A DNA stretch of 64,000 bases, taken from assembly GCA_047602755.1 (NCBI GenBank), contig JBLKOM010000001.1, forward strand, positions 241,439-305,438. Direction: 5' to 3'. The notes under the pieces are model-generated. The model did no database searches. It worked only from the letters and a program-made list of their open reading frames with translations, and was not told the DNA's origin. Every line of letters starts with the position of its first letter. Position 1 is the first letter of the stretch. Of the stretch, positions 1-8,485 are shown piece by piece. The position numbers were made by a program, and so were the translations under genes. The stretch comes from JACJVV01 sp047602755. GTDB lineage: Archaea; Nanobdellota; Nanobdellia; Woesearchaeales; JACJVV01.

Positions 1-843
1 TTGAAAATATCCATAACTAATTAATATTTCATATTTTATACTACCAAGAAAAAAAACATTATCATCTAAAAGAAGATCACGAGATTTTTTTTTAATCAAT
101 TCTTCTTGAGGACCACTACCAATAATTAAAAGTTTAACATTAGAAAACTTTCTTAAAACCAAAGAAAAACATTCTAATAAATATTCTAGATTTTTTTCAT
201 AAGCTAATCGACCAACAAAAAGTATTAATTTTGAGTTTTTACCATACTTAGCTTTAATACGCTTTAAACCTTTATCATCAAAAATATCTGGATTAATTCC
301 ATTTGAAATTACTTTAATAGGAACTTTACATCCATTTTTACTTAATTCTCGTTTTGTAAAAAATGATGGAGAAGTAACTAAATTACATTTATTATAAAAC
401 ATATTAGAATAACTCCAACCCAAACTTTGCATAAAAGAATAATTCAATTTAGCATGTTTAAGATACTGATCATCTGCAAAAAAAGTGTGGAATGTGCCAA
501 TTAAAGGTTTCTTTAGCAAATTTGCACTAATAATTGCTTGCATACCTAAGAACAAAGGAGTTACAAAATGAATAACATCAATTTTCTTTTTCCTTAAATA
601 ATTAAAAAAGATTGGATTAAAAGTTGGTGCAAGTTTTAAATCTGGATAAAAAAAAGCAGGCATTGATGCTTGACGAAAAATTTCAATATTCTTATAAGAA
701 AATGTACATTTCTCAGAATATTTAGGAGCAATTATTAAAACTTCATGCCCCTTATTAGCCATTCCTTTAGCTAAATTAAGTGTAGCAGTGACAACACCAT
801 TAACTTGAGGTAAAAAATTATCTGCAAAGATTGCAATGCGCAT
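1..843 (-). CDS. GT-B glycosyltransferase family 4, partial (C-terminus beyond window)
   Basis: The ATG lies at 843 and the reading frame stays open to base 1, giving 281 residues of an enzyme that is usually about 370-400 long. The N-terminus (MRIAIFADNFLPQVNGV) has the typical start of GT4 enzymes, with the acceptor-side loop PQVNGV. Near residue 210 comes VGRLAYEKN, the GT-B signature at the start of the donor-binding Rossmann half, then LLIIGSGP and VFFLGSI. Enzymes of this kind transfer a sugar from a nucleotide donor to a lipid or glycan on the cytoplasmic face of the membrane; the exact sugar cannot be read. The PQVNGV type is common among glycolipid mannosyl- or glucosyltransferases. 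No neighbour on the same strand is visible inside the window to refine this. Confidence 0.85.
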   Translation of the reverse strand, partial: MRIAIFADNFLPQVNGVVTATLNLAKGMANKGHEVLIIAPKYSEKCTFSYKNIEIFRQASMPAFFYPDLKLAPTFNPIFFNYLRKKKIDVIHFVTPLFLGMQAIISANLLKKPLIGTFHTFFADDQYLKHAKLNYSFMQSLGWSYSNMFYNKCNLVTSPSFFTKRELSKNGCKVPIKVISNGINPDIFDDKGLKRIKAKYGKNSKLILFVGRLAYEKNLEYLLECFSLVLRKFSNVKLLIIGSGPQEELIKKKSRDLLLDDNVFFLGSIKYEILISYGYFQ

Positions 844-1016
844 ATTAATACATTACATTGTTTAATTATAAATATTATGGTTATTACTCTGCATTTTAAT
901 AACTGTTTAAAATTAATAAACCAGATTTTAATTAAGCCAATTATATCAGAATCAAAATTTTTATTTAAGATAAATAAAAACAAAAATAATATAAATTTCT
1001 AAAATTAATTAAAAAA

Positions 1017-1283
1017 ATGTTTGAAATATCAAAAAATAAATATCTAGATGCATTATTTAAATTAATGTTATTATCAGCATCTGTTCATATGATTATATTA
1101 ATAGTATTTACAATATTAAAATTTGATTTCTCATTATTAAATTATTTTAGAATATTAGAATTAGATATAATATTTCCATCATTAAAAACAAAATTTGGAG
1201 AAATTTTAGGGTTAATAACAGCGATTGTATTATACCTTATAATTTTAGTTTTCTATACTGATAACAAAAAATCTAAAAAATAA
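1017..1283 (+). CDS. Small membrane protein with two predicted TM helices
   Basis: An 88-residue protein I do not recognise. Two hydrophobic segments are clear, about residues 15-38 (LMLLSASVHMIILIVFTILKF) and 60-80 (GEILGLITAIVLYLIILVFY), with a short charged Lys-rich tail. The layout suggests a small integral membrane protein with a short loop between two helices. It stands alone between two minus-strand genes and its stop is only a few bases from the converging end of top6A. No Shine-Dalgarno motif is visible before the ATG, which fits a leaderless transcript. Function unknown. Confidence 0.6.
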   Translation: MFEISKNKYLDALFKLMLLSASVHMIILIVFTILKFDFSLLNYFRILELDIIFPSLKTKFGEILGLITAIVLYLIILVFYTDNKKSKK

Positions 1284-1287
1284 ATTT

Positions 1288-2367
1288 TCATGGTAACCAT
1301 GTTTTTTTATCTTTCAATTTATCTGGCAAATACTTATCGATAACATAATTAAGACCCCAAGCAGCTAATGCTTGTTGCTCTGCTCTTTTCTTAAGTTTAG
1401 CCATCAAATCTAAAGCTTTACACCATTCTTTATGATGTTTGATGAAAGGATCGTTCTTAACTGCATCTTTAAGTCTTTTAATATCTACATCTTTCAAAGG
1501 ATGAGTTGGTAATTTATAATCAATAATATCCTGAGGTGTTACTCCAATAAATTGTGCTTGTGGTACACAAAAATACTTATTGATATGTGCAGCATTACCT
1601 GAACCTACTTTTAATGTACGATAAATATTTGCATATCCATATGGATCACCATCAGTAAATACATATACAGGCAATTTTTTAGAATCTGATAATCGACGTA
1701 TAAATCTTCTACATGCACGTGTTGGCACTCCACCTAAAGAAATTAATATACAATTATGCTTTTTCCAAAAATTATGTTTTACAAGTCTTTGAAACATACC
1801 TGCCGTTTCAATAGCAAGAATAAATTTTGCATCAGTTTCAAATTTTAATTCTTCAACTGAAGAAGGAATACTATAAGCACCTGAACCCATTTTAGTGCAA
1901 TCAATTTTCAATTCTTTTCCAGTTTCTTGATCTTTGTCAATAACAATAAGTTTTCCTGCAATATCTCCACCTTTTTCTTCAGGAATAAATCCAATTTGCT
2001 CACGATTAACCATTAACATTGCTTCAACATCATCCATAACTGTATCAGATTCAGGTTGTTCATTAAACCGTGCATCACCCCAATTTTTTGATACGTAATA
2101 TGCTTCTCTTTTTGTAGCAATATCATTACTTTTTATTAGACTTTTAGACAAAGCCATCATTCTTAAAGTCTGAGCAAAAGTTTTTACCGAAGAAACTGTC
2201 ATAGTTCTTTCTTTAAATTTACCATCTAATTCAAAATAACCATTTTTATCGTCATAACGAACATTTGAAAGACTTCGAAGAGGAGCAGATATCTCTGGCT
2301 GTTCAACTTTCTTAATTTTCTTATAAATATTCTGAGCTATATCTTTAATTCCATCAAGAACAGTCAT
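1288..2367 (-). CDS. top6A: DNA topoisomerase VI subunit A (Spo11 homologue)
   Basis: Catalytic subunit of the archaeal type IIB topoisomerase, which cuts both DNA strands with 5' overhangs and passes a second duplex to relax supercoils and decatenate. The 359 residues match the usual length. The winged-helix half carries the tyrosine motif KREAYY around residues 86-91, which supplies the DNA-attacking tyrosine. The Toprim half shows the acidic metal ligands ETAG (187-190) and FTDGDPYG (237-244). The start codon ATG overlaps the top6B stop by 4 nt (ATGA), so the two are translationally coupled, as expected for an A2B2 enzyme. Confidence 0.97.
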   Translation of the reverse strand: MTVLDGIKDIAQNIYKKIKKVEQPEISAPLRSLSNVRYDDKNGYFELDGKFKERTMTVSSVKTFAQTLRMMALSKSLIKSNDIATKREAYYVSKNWGDARFNEQPESDTVMDDVEAMLMVNREQIGFIPEEKGGDIAGKLIVIDKDQETGKELKIDCTKMGSGAYSIPSSVEELKFETDAKFILAIETAGMFQRLVKHNFWKKHNCILISLGGVPTRACRRFIRRLSDSKKLPVYVFTDGDPYGYANIYRTLKVGSGNAAHINKYFCVPQAQFIGVTPQDIIDYKLPTHPLKDVDIKRLKDAVKNDPFIKHHKEWCKALDLMAKLKKRAEQQALAAWGLNYVIDKYLPDKLKDKKTWLP

Positions 2368-4145
2368 AAATCATCCCTCGTATTTTCATCATTAGTATCT
2401 TTTGAATTATCATTATTATCTTCCTCATCATCAAAATCATCAAAATTTTTCTTTTTACTACCTATTTTTGCAAAATTTTCATCATAATCAGTATTTTTTG
2501 CTTCATCAAATTTAATCTCTTCAATAGTTCCACGTTTTTTCTCAAGAACGATTTCTAAATTTTTACTAAGTAAATCTTTCTCAGTTTTGCTTAAATCTAA
2601 AAGTTCAATAAGAGCCTCACTAACATGTGGAATATATTTCTCAATAATACTACGCTTCTTTAATTCATCTCCTACACGCTTTTTCTTATGAATATAACTG
2701 TTTATTTTTCTACCACATTCTTGAATTGCTAGTTTTATTTCTTTTATTATTTCTGGATAGTGGGCTATAGCCTCTTTGCTCTCAGATGTAAAAGGAACCC
2801 ATACTGAAGCAATATGTATTGCGATAATAATTGGACCTGATGGTAAAGCACCCCGACTTTGACTTACACCATAATTTCTCCAAGCTGTTTGAATAATTGA
2901 TTTTGTTACAGCACATGCCCCTTGTTGATACAATAATGGAACACGATTAGCAAATCTCAAAACACGTGCAGTATCATCAGAACTCAAATTTCCTCCATAA
3001 GCTAAAGCACATTCAATAACAAATGGATTACCTCTATAAACAGAAGGAGGACGAGTAGCTGCACAATAAAATTCTGCATTAATTTCCTTTCGCAGTCCTT
3101 TTTCAAGAGAATCTGCTCCAATTGGTTGAATACAATCTGTAGGAGGGGCAATCAATTTTGTTTTTTTAATTCCTTCCATCAATTGCTCTACTAAATCTCG
3201 TGAAAGACCTTGTGGTTTAACATTAGGCTGTATTGAAGAATTTAAGCATATTGTTTTTGCTGTTCCTGAACCAACTCTTGAAAATTCACTTGTTAAAAAA
3301 CTTTGAAGTGTCTTTGCTTCAGTAGTTTTAAGCATATCAATCAAAAAACCAAGTTCAACTCCATAAGGATGTGGTTTTATAACAACTGCTTTATCAGGCA
3401 TAATATCTGTTGCTCTTGGAAAAATAATTTGTTCTGCTTTAGGATTTGTATAAATAATTGTACAATGTGGATTAACAATTGCAGTTTGTTTAAGATATTC
3501 ATCAATACTTTGACTTCCACCTTGATAACTTGCTTCAAGATCAATCTCAATTCTAGTACCATGATCTTTTTCCCATTCTATGGTATCATCCTTCATTATA
3601 TGAGGTGCATTTTTCTGAGTATCTATTTTTAATTCATAATAATGTGCAGGATGCCCATTACCAATCTTAGAAGTAATTCTTGAAGGTTTACCTGTAGTTA
3701 ATTGTCCATACATTACAGATGCAGAAATACCTATACCTTGCTGACCACGACTTTGTTTTAATGTATGAAATTTAGATCCATATAATAATTTAGCAAAAAT
3801 TTTGGGAATTTGTTTTTTAACTATACCTGGCCCATTATCTTCTACAATAACTCTAAACCTATCATTACCCATATCAATAACTTCAACTATAATTTCTGGT
3901 AAAACATCAGTCTCTTCGCAAGCATCTAGTGAATTATCAACGGCTTCTTTTATAGTTGTCATTAATGCTTTTCTTTTATTATCAAAACCAAGAAGATGCC
4001 TATTTCTTGCAAAAAACTCAGCAACACCAATATCTCTTTGAGATTTTGCTAACTGATGAGCTTTACTCTCTTTAGAATCATTAGAATTTTTATTTTCTGA
4101 AACTATTGAATCTTGATTTCCTAAAGTTTTCTGTTGATCAACCAT
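2364..4145 (-). CDS. top6B: DNA topoisomerase VI subunit B (GHKL ATPase)
   Basis: ATPase subunit of topoisomerase VI. ATP-driven dimerisation of this subunit clamps the DNA and triggers cutting by subunit A. The GHKL motifs are intact: N-box EAVDNSLDA at 67-75, EDNGPGI at 102-108, and RGQQGIGI at 133-140. The helix-two-turn-helix and transducer domains follow, with a charged acidic tail (DDFDDEEDNNDN) after about residue 560. Length 593 is slightly above usual, through a Ser/Asn/Lys-rich N-terminal extension of about 30 residues and the acidic tail. It overlaps top6A by 4 nt and lies downstream of the KH protein and rio1. Confidence 0.97.
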   Translation of the reverse strand: MVDQQKTLGNQDSIVSENKNSNDSKESKAHQLAKSQRDIGVAEFFARNRHLLGFDNKRKALMTTIKEAVDNSLDACEETDVLPEIIVEVIDMGNDRFRVIVEDNGPGIVKKQIPKIFAKLLYGSKFHTLKQSRGQQGIGISASVMYGQLTTGKPSRITSKIGNGHPAHYYELKIDTQKNAPHIMKDDTIEWEKDHGTRIEIDLEASYQGGSQSIDEYLKQTAIVNPHCTIIYTNPKAEQIIFPRATDIMPDKAVVIKPHPYGVELGFLIDMLKTTEAKTLQSFLTSEFSRVGSGTAKTICLNSSIQPNVKPQGLSRDLVEQLMEGIKKTKLIAPPTDCIQPIGADSLEKGLRKEINAEFYCAATRPPSVYRGNPFVIECALAYGGNLSSDDTARVLRFANRVPLLYQQGACAVTKSIIQTAWRNYGVSQSRGALPSGPIIIAIHIASVWVPFTSESKEAIAHYPEIIKEIKLAIQECGRKINSYIHKKKRVGDELKKRSIIEKYIPHVSEALIELLDLSKTEKDLLSKNLEIVLEKKRGTIEEIKFDEAKNTDYDENFAKIGSKKKNFDDFDDEEDNNDNSKDTNDENTRDDL

Positions 4146-4301
4146 ATTTATATAAAAAACCCATACGAGTTATTTATATGTTTTTGTATTATTTTATGTA
4201 TGATAATTATAAATTTAACAATAATAGTATAATAATATTACAAAATATAGCAGAAATTAGAAGTTTAACAATTAGAAATCTATTAAAAATTAACAAAAAA
4301 A

Positions 4302-4871
4302 TCATAATTCAATATTTTCTTTAAAATCATCTTTTCCTTCAAGTTCACGCATTTTGAATAATTTTCGTTGTTTCTCAAGCCATTTATACACATTTGCATG
4401 AGTACTACCACTTAATAAACTTTCTAAAGCACGTCTAGCCAAAGCAACACTATCTCCTCTACCAATAACACTAACAGTTTTTCCATAAACTACTATATGA
4501 ACCTCTAAAATATCCTCAATTACTTTTCTAGATTTTCCTTCCTTACCAATAACTCTTCCTCTTATTCTAACCATATCATTTTGTGTTTTAGCATACTCAG
4601 CAATACTTATTATTTCAAGAACATAATCTAATTTAGTCAATAATAAAGCAATTTCAGGATTAAAACCTCTTCCTATAGCTTTAACAATCTCAGCACATGT
4701 AAATAATGTTAAAGGCTCATCACCAGCAATATTTACATCACCTTCTTTAGAATCAATATTTAATTGAGATTTAGTCCGTTTTTCAATCTCATCTTTAACT
4801 TCACCATCTTTTCCAATTAAGACTGCTATTCGATCTTGAGGAATTTTTATTTGATTCATGAATTCTGTCAT
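4302..4871 (-). CDS. KH-domain RNA-binding protein, Dim2/Krr1 (Pno1) family
   Basis: Archaeal relative of the eukaryotic small-subunit assembly factor Dim2/Pno1, which binds the 3' end of 16S/18S rRNA. Two KH domains are seen: the first with VLIGKDGEVKDEI shortly after the start, the second with RVIGKEGKSRKVIED, containing the GxxG loop that contacts RNA. I place the start at the ATG at 4871, which has GGAAAG just upstream; an in-frame TTG at 4883 would add four residues. It follows rio1 by about 45 nt and precedes top6B. Rio kinase beside a KH protein is a recurrent archaeal pairing and fits joint action in 30S maturation. Confidence 0.9.
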   Translation of the reverse strand: MTEFMNQIKIPQDRIAVLIGKDGEVKDEIEKRTKSQLNIDSKEGDVNIAGDEPLTLFTCAEIVKAIGRGFNPEIALLLTKLDYVLEIISIAEYAKTQNDMVRIRGRVIGKEGKSRKVIEDILEVHIVVYGKTVSVIGRGDSVALARRALESLLSGSTHANVYKWLEKQRKLFKMRELEGKDDFKENIEL

Positions 4872-4917
4872 TTTTCTTTCCAAATAAATGTTTTTAATTA
4901 ATCTTATTTAACATTTA

Positions 4918-5643
4918 CTAATTTTTTAATTTTTGACTCATAATTCTTATTTTTTCTAAACTTTTTGATACATCTTGTTTAATATTAAATTTTTTATTAA
5001 AATAATTAACAATATTTATGACATCTCGTTCAAGTAATTCATCAACTTGTTGATTATCTGTTAAAGTAGCCTGTGAAAAATCAATAAAAACAGGCTCATC
5101 ATTATTATTTAAGATATTAAAATGACTTAAATCACCATGAACTAACCCTTGCGAATATAATTTTGCTATATTCTCAATTATTTTAGAAAAAAACTTTTTA
5201 GGATTCTCTGGTTCTTTATTTTTAAGTTCAGGTGCAACATCATCATCACCAATCATTTCCATAACTAATATATTATCTTTAACTTTTAAAGGAGTTGGTA
5301 CTCGTATAACTTCACGTGCTTTTAATAAATTCCTAAACTCACGCTGCGTCCATGCGAAAATAATTTCTCTTCTTTTTTTATTTAACCCTTCATAACGTGG
5401 ATCTTGCTTAATGTAATCAAACATCTTATTAAAATTACAACCTTCAAGACGATAAATTTTAACAATAACAAGACGTCCGTCCTTTTTTTCAGCTGTAAAA
5501 ATATTTGCTTCTTTTCCTAAAGCTACACTACTTTTTAAATCTTCAAAAAAACCTTCAGATGCTAACTTGAAAAGATTTCTATGAGTAAATTGATCAAATA
5601 CATTATTATAAGTTTTATATCTCTCTCGAGTAATCTTAGCCAT
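4918..5643 (-). CDS. rio1: RIO1-type serine/threonine kinase/ATPase
   Basis: Atypical protein kinase of the RIO1 family, which in archaea and eukaryotes acts in late maturation of the small ribosomal subunit. Visible motifs are the nucleotide loop GKEANIF (43-49), the ATP-positioning lysine in VIVKIYR (K62), the flexible-loop region with EGLNKKRREI, the catalytic loop HGDLSHFN (169-176, D171) and the metal-binding IDFSQA (D188). The RIO1 signature FAWTQREFRNL follows the flexible loop. The 241 residues are the usual length for archaeal Rio1. It is probably cotranscribed with the KH protein downstream. Confidence 0.95.
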   Translation of the reverse strand: MAKITRERYKTYNNVFDQFTHRNLFKLASEGFFEDLKSSVALGKEANIFTAEKKDGRLVIVKIYRLEGCNFNKMFDYIKQDPRYEGLNKKRREIIFAWTQREFRNLLKAREVIRVPTPLKVKDNILVMEMIGDDDVAPELKNKEPENPKKFFSKIIENIAKLYSQGLVHGDLSHFNILNNNDEPVFIDFSQATLTDNQQVDELLERDVINIVNYFNKKFNIKQDVSKSLEKIRIMSQKLKN

Positions 5644-5698
5644 AATATAAAAGAATCATTTAGATTTAAATTACTTTGCATAAAAAACTTTACAAGCA

Positions 5699-5974
5699 CT
5701 ATTTTATATATTTACCAAAAACAAAACATTTAGTATCAGATAATTTACCAAGAACCTGTGCAGGTATAAAAAAGATATTATTATAACCATTTAGACCAAG
5801 TAAATATCTCATTTGATCTTTAATAGCATTATTAACAGACTCAGAACACTCAAAAAAAGTAATATATACCATACCTTTTAATGCGGCATGTTCAATATGC
5901 ATCCTATTAGCATTTCCAATATATTGATGTAAATCAGTATTATTTTGCAATAAATCTGATATTTCTTGATTCAT
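5699..5974 (-). CDS. Hypothetical protein, 91 residues, upstream of rio1
   Basis: I do not recognise this protein. It looks globular, with no signal peptide or membrane segment, a central beta-like stretch (GMVYITFFEC) and a C-terminal beta-rich end (CFVFGKYIK). It sits 55 nt upstream of rio1 on the same strand, where many archaea have the translation initiation factor aIF1A; it does not look like aIF1A (no OB-fold motif or basic tail). Codon use resembles its neighbours, so I accept it as a gene, probably leaderless. A role in ribosome biogenesis would be guilt by association only. Confidence 0.5.
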   Translation of the reverse strand: MNQEISDLLQNNTDLHQYIGNANRMHIEHAALKGMVYITFFECSESVNNAIKDQMRYLLGLNGYNNIFFIPAQVLGKLSDTKCFVFGKYIK

Positions 5975-6476
5975 TTAAACAAAAAATCAATACCTATTAT
6001 TAAATATTATCACTAAATAGTAACAAAAAAAACTGAAAAACCAAAAGTTATATAAAGTTGATAGATTTTCAGATTTTATAAAGATACACAAATGGGTCCT
6101 CTTTAGAGCTGAAGATAAACTTTGGCAGTGAGATTGGGTACATACCATGGACTTTGTATATGATACATTATCCATAGACACTCTTGTGTATTACAGCCCG
6201 GTGCGAGAGTACTCAATGGAGCACGTCAAAGACAAGCTATGAGCTTGGGAGTTAGTATTTCGGGCAACAAACACTTTACAATCATTTAATCACAGTTATT
6301 ACATTTAAAATAAAACAAGTTAAGAACTGGAATTACATTTACTATTCATTCAGTCACAAATTAAATTAAAGCTTTATTTAGCATGTAGTAAAATTTTAAA
6401 GCTAATAAAGCGTAGTTAAGAGAATATAATTACTGAATTGAAGATATTTCTAGTTCTTAGATATGAGGGGATTAAT
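5975..6476. other. Intergenic region of about 500 bp between divergent genes
   Basis: No convincing protein gene lies here. The stretch about 6080-6270 is clearly richer in G and C than the surroundings and contains several hairpins, described as a candidate structured RNA. The remainder (6275-6420) is AT-rich and looks like ordinary spacer. The promoter and ribosome-binding site of dnaG lie at its right end: a TATA-like tract at about 6422-6430 and GAGGGG at 6465-6470. Confidence 0.6.
6147..6265 (+). ncRNA. Candidate structured non-coding RNA, family unknown
   Basis: A GC-rich island in an AT-rich spacer with nested complementarity. Hairpin 1 is ATGGA-CTT-TGTAT-ATG-ATACA-TTA-TCCAT (6147-6175), ten pairs around a symmetric 3x3 internal loop. 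A second unit is closed by GCCCG (6196-6200) with CGGGC (6261-6265). It encloses GTGC/GCAC (6201-6204 with 6221-6224) and a perfect CAAGCT-ATG-AGCTTG hairpin (6233-6247). The stems are strand-symmetric, so orientation is a guess. I saw no SRP, RNase P or 5S signature and no tRNA T-loop. It could also be a leader element of dnaG. Confidence 0.4.
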
Positions 6477-7760
6477 ATGGCCAAAATAAGCCAAGTTTCA
6501 GCAAAATACATTGTTCATGCAACCATTGAAATTGATGGAGTAGTAGATAGACCAGACGTAATAGGTGCTATCTTCGGTCAAACAGAGGGATTATTAGGTG
6601 CAGATTTAGAATTAAGAGAATTACAAAGATCAGGAAGAATTGGAAGAATCGAAGTAGAAATGAATACAAAAGGAGGAAAAACTTCAGGAACTATAGTAAT
6701 TCCTTCCTCACTAGATAAAGCAGAAACATCAATAATTGCTGCATCATTAGAAATTATACAAAGAATTGGACCTTGTAACGCAAAAATAAAAGTAACAAAC
6801 ATTGAAGATATAAGAGTTAGTAAAAGAGACTTTGTCATAAACAGAGCTAAAGAATTACTTAAAAATATGATTTCAACAACAAGTCCTGATTCACAAGAAT
6901 TATCAGATGAAGTTGCAAACTCAGTAAGAGTGATGGAAATAACAGAATATGGACCTGATAGACTCCCAGCTGGACCATCAATCGAAGAAAGTGATGAAAT
7001 CATAATTGTAGAAGGAAGAGCTGATGTAATCAATTTACTAAAACAGGGATTTAAAAACGTTATTTCAACTAATGGAACAACAAGAGTTTCAGATACTATC
7101 ATTGAATTAAGTAAGAAAAAAATATGTACTATTTTTACTGATGGTGATAGAGGTGGAGACCTAATTATTAAAGCATTATTAAATGTAGCTGAAATAGATT
7201 TCGTAACAAAAGCTCCAGATGGAAAAGAAGTGGAAGAAATAACAAAAAAAGAAATCCACAAAAGCTTAAGAGGAAAAATTGCAGCAGAACAAATCAAACT
7301 TGAAATCGAAACTGCACCTAAAAGTGATAAAATGCAAGAATCTTCTTTCAAAAAAGTAAAACAACAAACACAACAACAAGTTGACAAAAGACCTCAACAA
7401 AATTTTCAACAAAGATCACAAAAAACTTATGAGCGACCTGAAAGAAGAGAAGAAAAAGAAACTATAACAGAAAAAGATAAAACAGAATTTAAAAGATTAC
7501 TTGAAGATTTAGTTGGAACAAATGGTGCATATATTTTAAATGATAAAAAAGAAGTATTAGGAAAAGTTCCTGTTACTGAATTAAATAGCACTATCAAAAG
7601 TTTAGGATCAGGGGTTTCAGCAATTATTCTTGACAGTAGTATTGATCATGCATTAATTCAAGTAGCAGAAAAAGCAAATGTTCAAGCTATAATTGGTATG
7701 GAATCAAAAGTAAAAAATGCTAATACAAGAATAAAATTATTTACTGTTGATGATCTATAA
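6477..7760 (+). CDS. dnaG: Archaeal DnaG-like primase/exosome subunit
   Basis: Archaeal DnaG has a Toprim core like bacterial primase. It has been found with the RNA exosome, and primase activity has been reported. I start at the ATG at 6477 (MAKISQVSAKYIV), preceded by GAGGGG eight bases upstream; a start at 6438 would add 13 residues with no support. The Toprim domain is at about residues 172-260 with IIVEGRADV and the metal motif FTDGDRGG. The N-terminal part (VDRPDVIGAIFGQTEGLLG) is the archaeal DnaG signature. A Gln/Arg-rich linker (about residues 295-335) precedes a C-terminal domain. Length 427 is typical. Confidence 0.95.
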   Translation: MAKISQVSAKYIVHATIEIDGVVDRPDVIGAIFGQTEGLLGADLELRELQRSGRIGRIEVEMNTKGGKTSGTIVIPSSLDKAETSIIAASLEIIQRIGPCNAKIKVTNIEDIRVSKRDFVINRAKELLKNMISTTSPDSQELSDEVANSVRVMEITEYGPDRLPAGPSIEESDEIIIVEGRADVINLLKQGFKNVISTNGTTRVSDTIIELSKKKICTIFTDGDRGGDLIIKALLNVAEIDFVTKAPDGKEVEEITKKEIHKSLRGKIAAEQIKLEIETAPKSDKMQESSFKKVKQQTQQQVDKRPQQNFQQRSQKTYERPERREEKETITEKDKTEFKRLLEDLVGTNGAYILNDKKEVLGKVPVTELNSTIKSLGSGVSAIILDSSIDHALIQVAEKANVQAIIGMESKVKNANTRIKLFTVDDL

Positions 7761-7892
7761 AATTAATTTTTAATTCTTTTATTTTCTTTCTTTATATTTT
7801 AATTTAATAAATTTAACAGATATTAGCAAATACTAGCTTACAATCATAATTCTATAGAAAAATATATATTCTTGCGATACATATGTAATGAT

Positions 7893-8216
7893 ATGGACAG
7901 ATTAATTACATGTAGAAAGTGTGGGAATAAGTATCCACCAAATAAAATGAAATACCTTACTGATGTAAAGAACCTCTTATGTGTTCATTGTATAGACAAA
8001 ATAAAAGGACCTACAAAAACAGAAAACAAACAAAAAACAGAAGAAAAGCAAAAAATAAGATACAAATGCCAAAAATGTAAACATATTGTACGCATAAAAG
8101 AAGGATTTCCTAAATTATGCTCATTTTGCGGTTCAAATAATTTAATCGAACAAGATTGGAATTCTGACCTTGATAATTTAATTGAAGAATCAACAAAAAA
8201 AATATATGATAATTAG
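7893..8216 (+). CDS. Small double zinc-ribbon protein
   Basis: About 107 residues with two CxxC pairs in each half: CRKC...CVHC near the N-terminus and CQKC...CSFC near the middle to C-terminus, so probably two zinc sites. The middle is a Lys/Gln/Glu-rich linker. The ATG at 7893 puts the first knuckle right after the start (MDRLITCRKCG); an upstream in-frame TTG at 7872 would add seven unlikely residues. Such small zinc-ribbon proteins are often nucleic-acid or ribosome-associated, but nothing here proves a target. The neighbouring 8238-8483 gene also encodes a CxxC protein. Confidence 0.7.
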   Translation: MDRLITCRKCGNKYPPNKMKYLTDVKNLLCVHCIDKIKGPTKTENKQKTEEKQKIRYKCQKCKHIVRIKEGFPKLCSFCGSNNLIEQDWNSDLDNLIEESTKKIYDN

Positions 8217-8237
8217 TTTCTAAAAGATTAAAATAAA

Positions 8238-8483
8238 TCAATATTTAAGATTAAGCGCATGACTTACATTGATTATATCCTTAATATCATCCTTTGTAAG
8301 CTTTTTAAATTCTTCAAAGTCTTTAACATTTTTCTTTTTTAAAACACGAAGAAATGAATCCATATGAGTACGCAAAATTGCACCTAATAGCTTATTATGT
8401 TTTTGAATACAAGAATGACATACAAAGTCCTTTCCAATTACTTCAAGAAATTGACATTCTTTCGCACATATATCACATTTCAT
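8238..8483 (-). CDS. Small CxxC zinc-finger protein downstream of dus
   Basis: An 81-residue protein with CDIC at residues 3-6, a further Cys in KECQF and CHSC at about 22-25, probably one zinc knuckle, followed by a helical C-terminal half rich in Lys and Asp. It starts two bases after the dus stop codon on the same strand, so the two are almost certainly cotranscribed and perhaps translationally coupled. A role beside the tRNA-modifying enzyme, such as an RNA-binding accessory, is possible but only inferred from position. I do not recognise the family. Confidence 0.65.
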   Translation of the reverse strand: MKCDICAKECQFLEVIGKDFVCHSCIQKHNKLLGAILRTHMDSFLRVLKKKNVKDFEEFKKLTKDDIKDIINVSHALNLKY

Positions 8484-8485
8484 AA

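Noticed and set aside
4106..4324. A 72-codon plus-strand frame over the top6B start
   Set aside because: Overlaps top6B in antisense and runs through AT-rich spacer; no motif or start signal.
5987..6181. A 64-codon minus-strand frame overlapping the GC-rich island
   Set aside because: Lies over the hairpin-rich region, has no start signal and no protein-like conservation pattern; the structured-RNA reading explains the composition better.
6196..6268. tRNA or H/ACA guide RNA
   Set aside because: The closed stem followed by ACA is suggestive, but there is no T-loop for a tRNA, and the two internal hairpins do not give the pocket and kink-turn of an archaeal H/ACA RNA.
6578..7387. A 269-codon open frame on the minus strand inside dnaG
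   Set aside because: Fully antisense to a well-conserved gene; its sequence is hydrophobic and Ser-rich as expected for an out-of-frame complement, with no recognisable domain.
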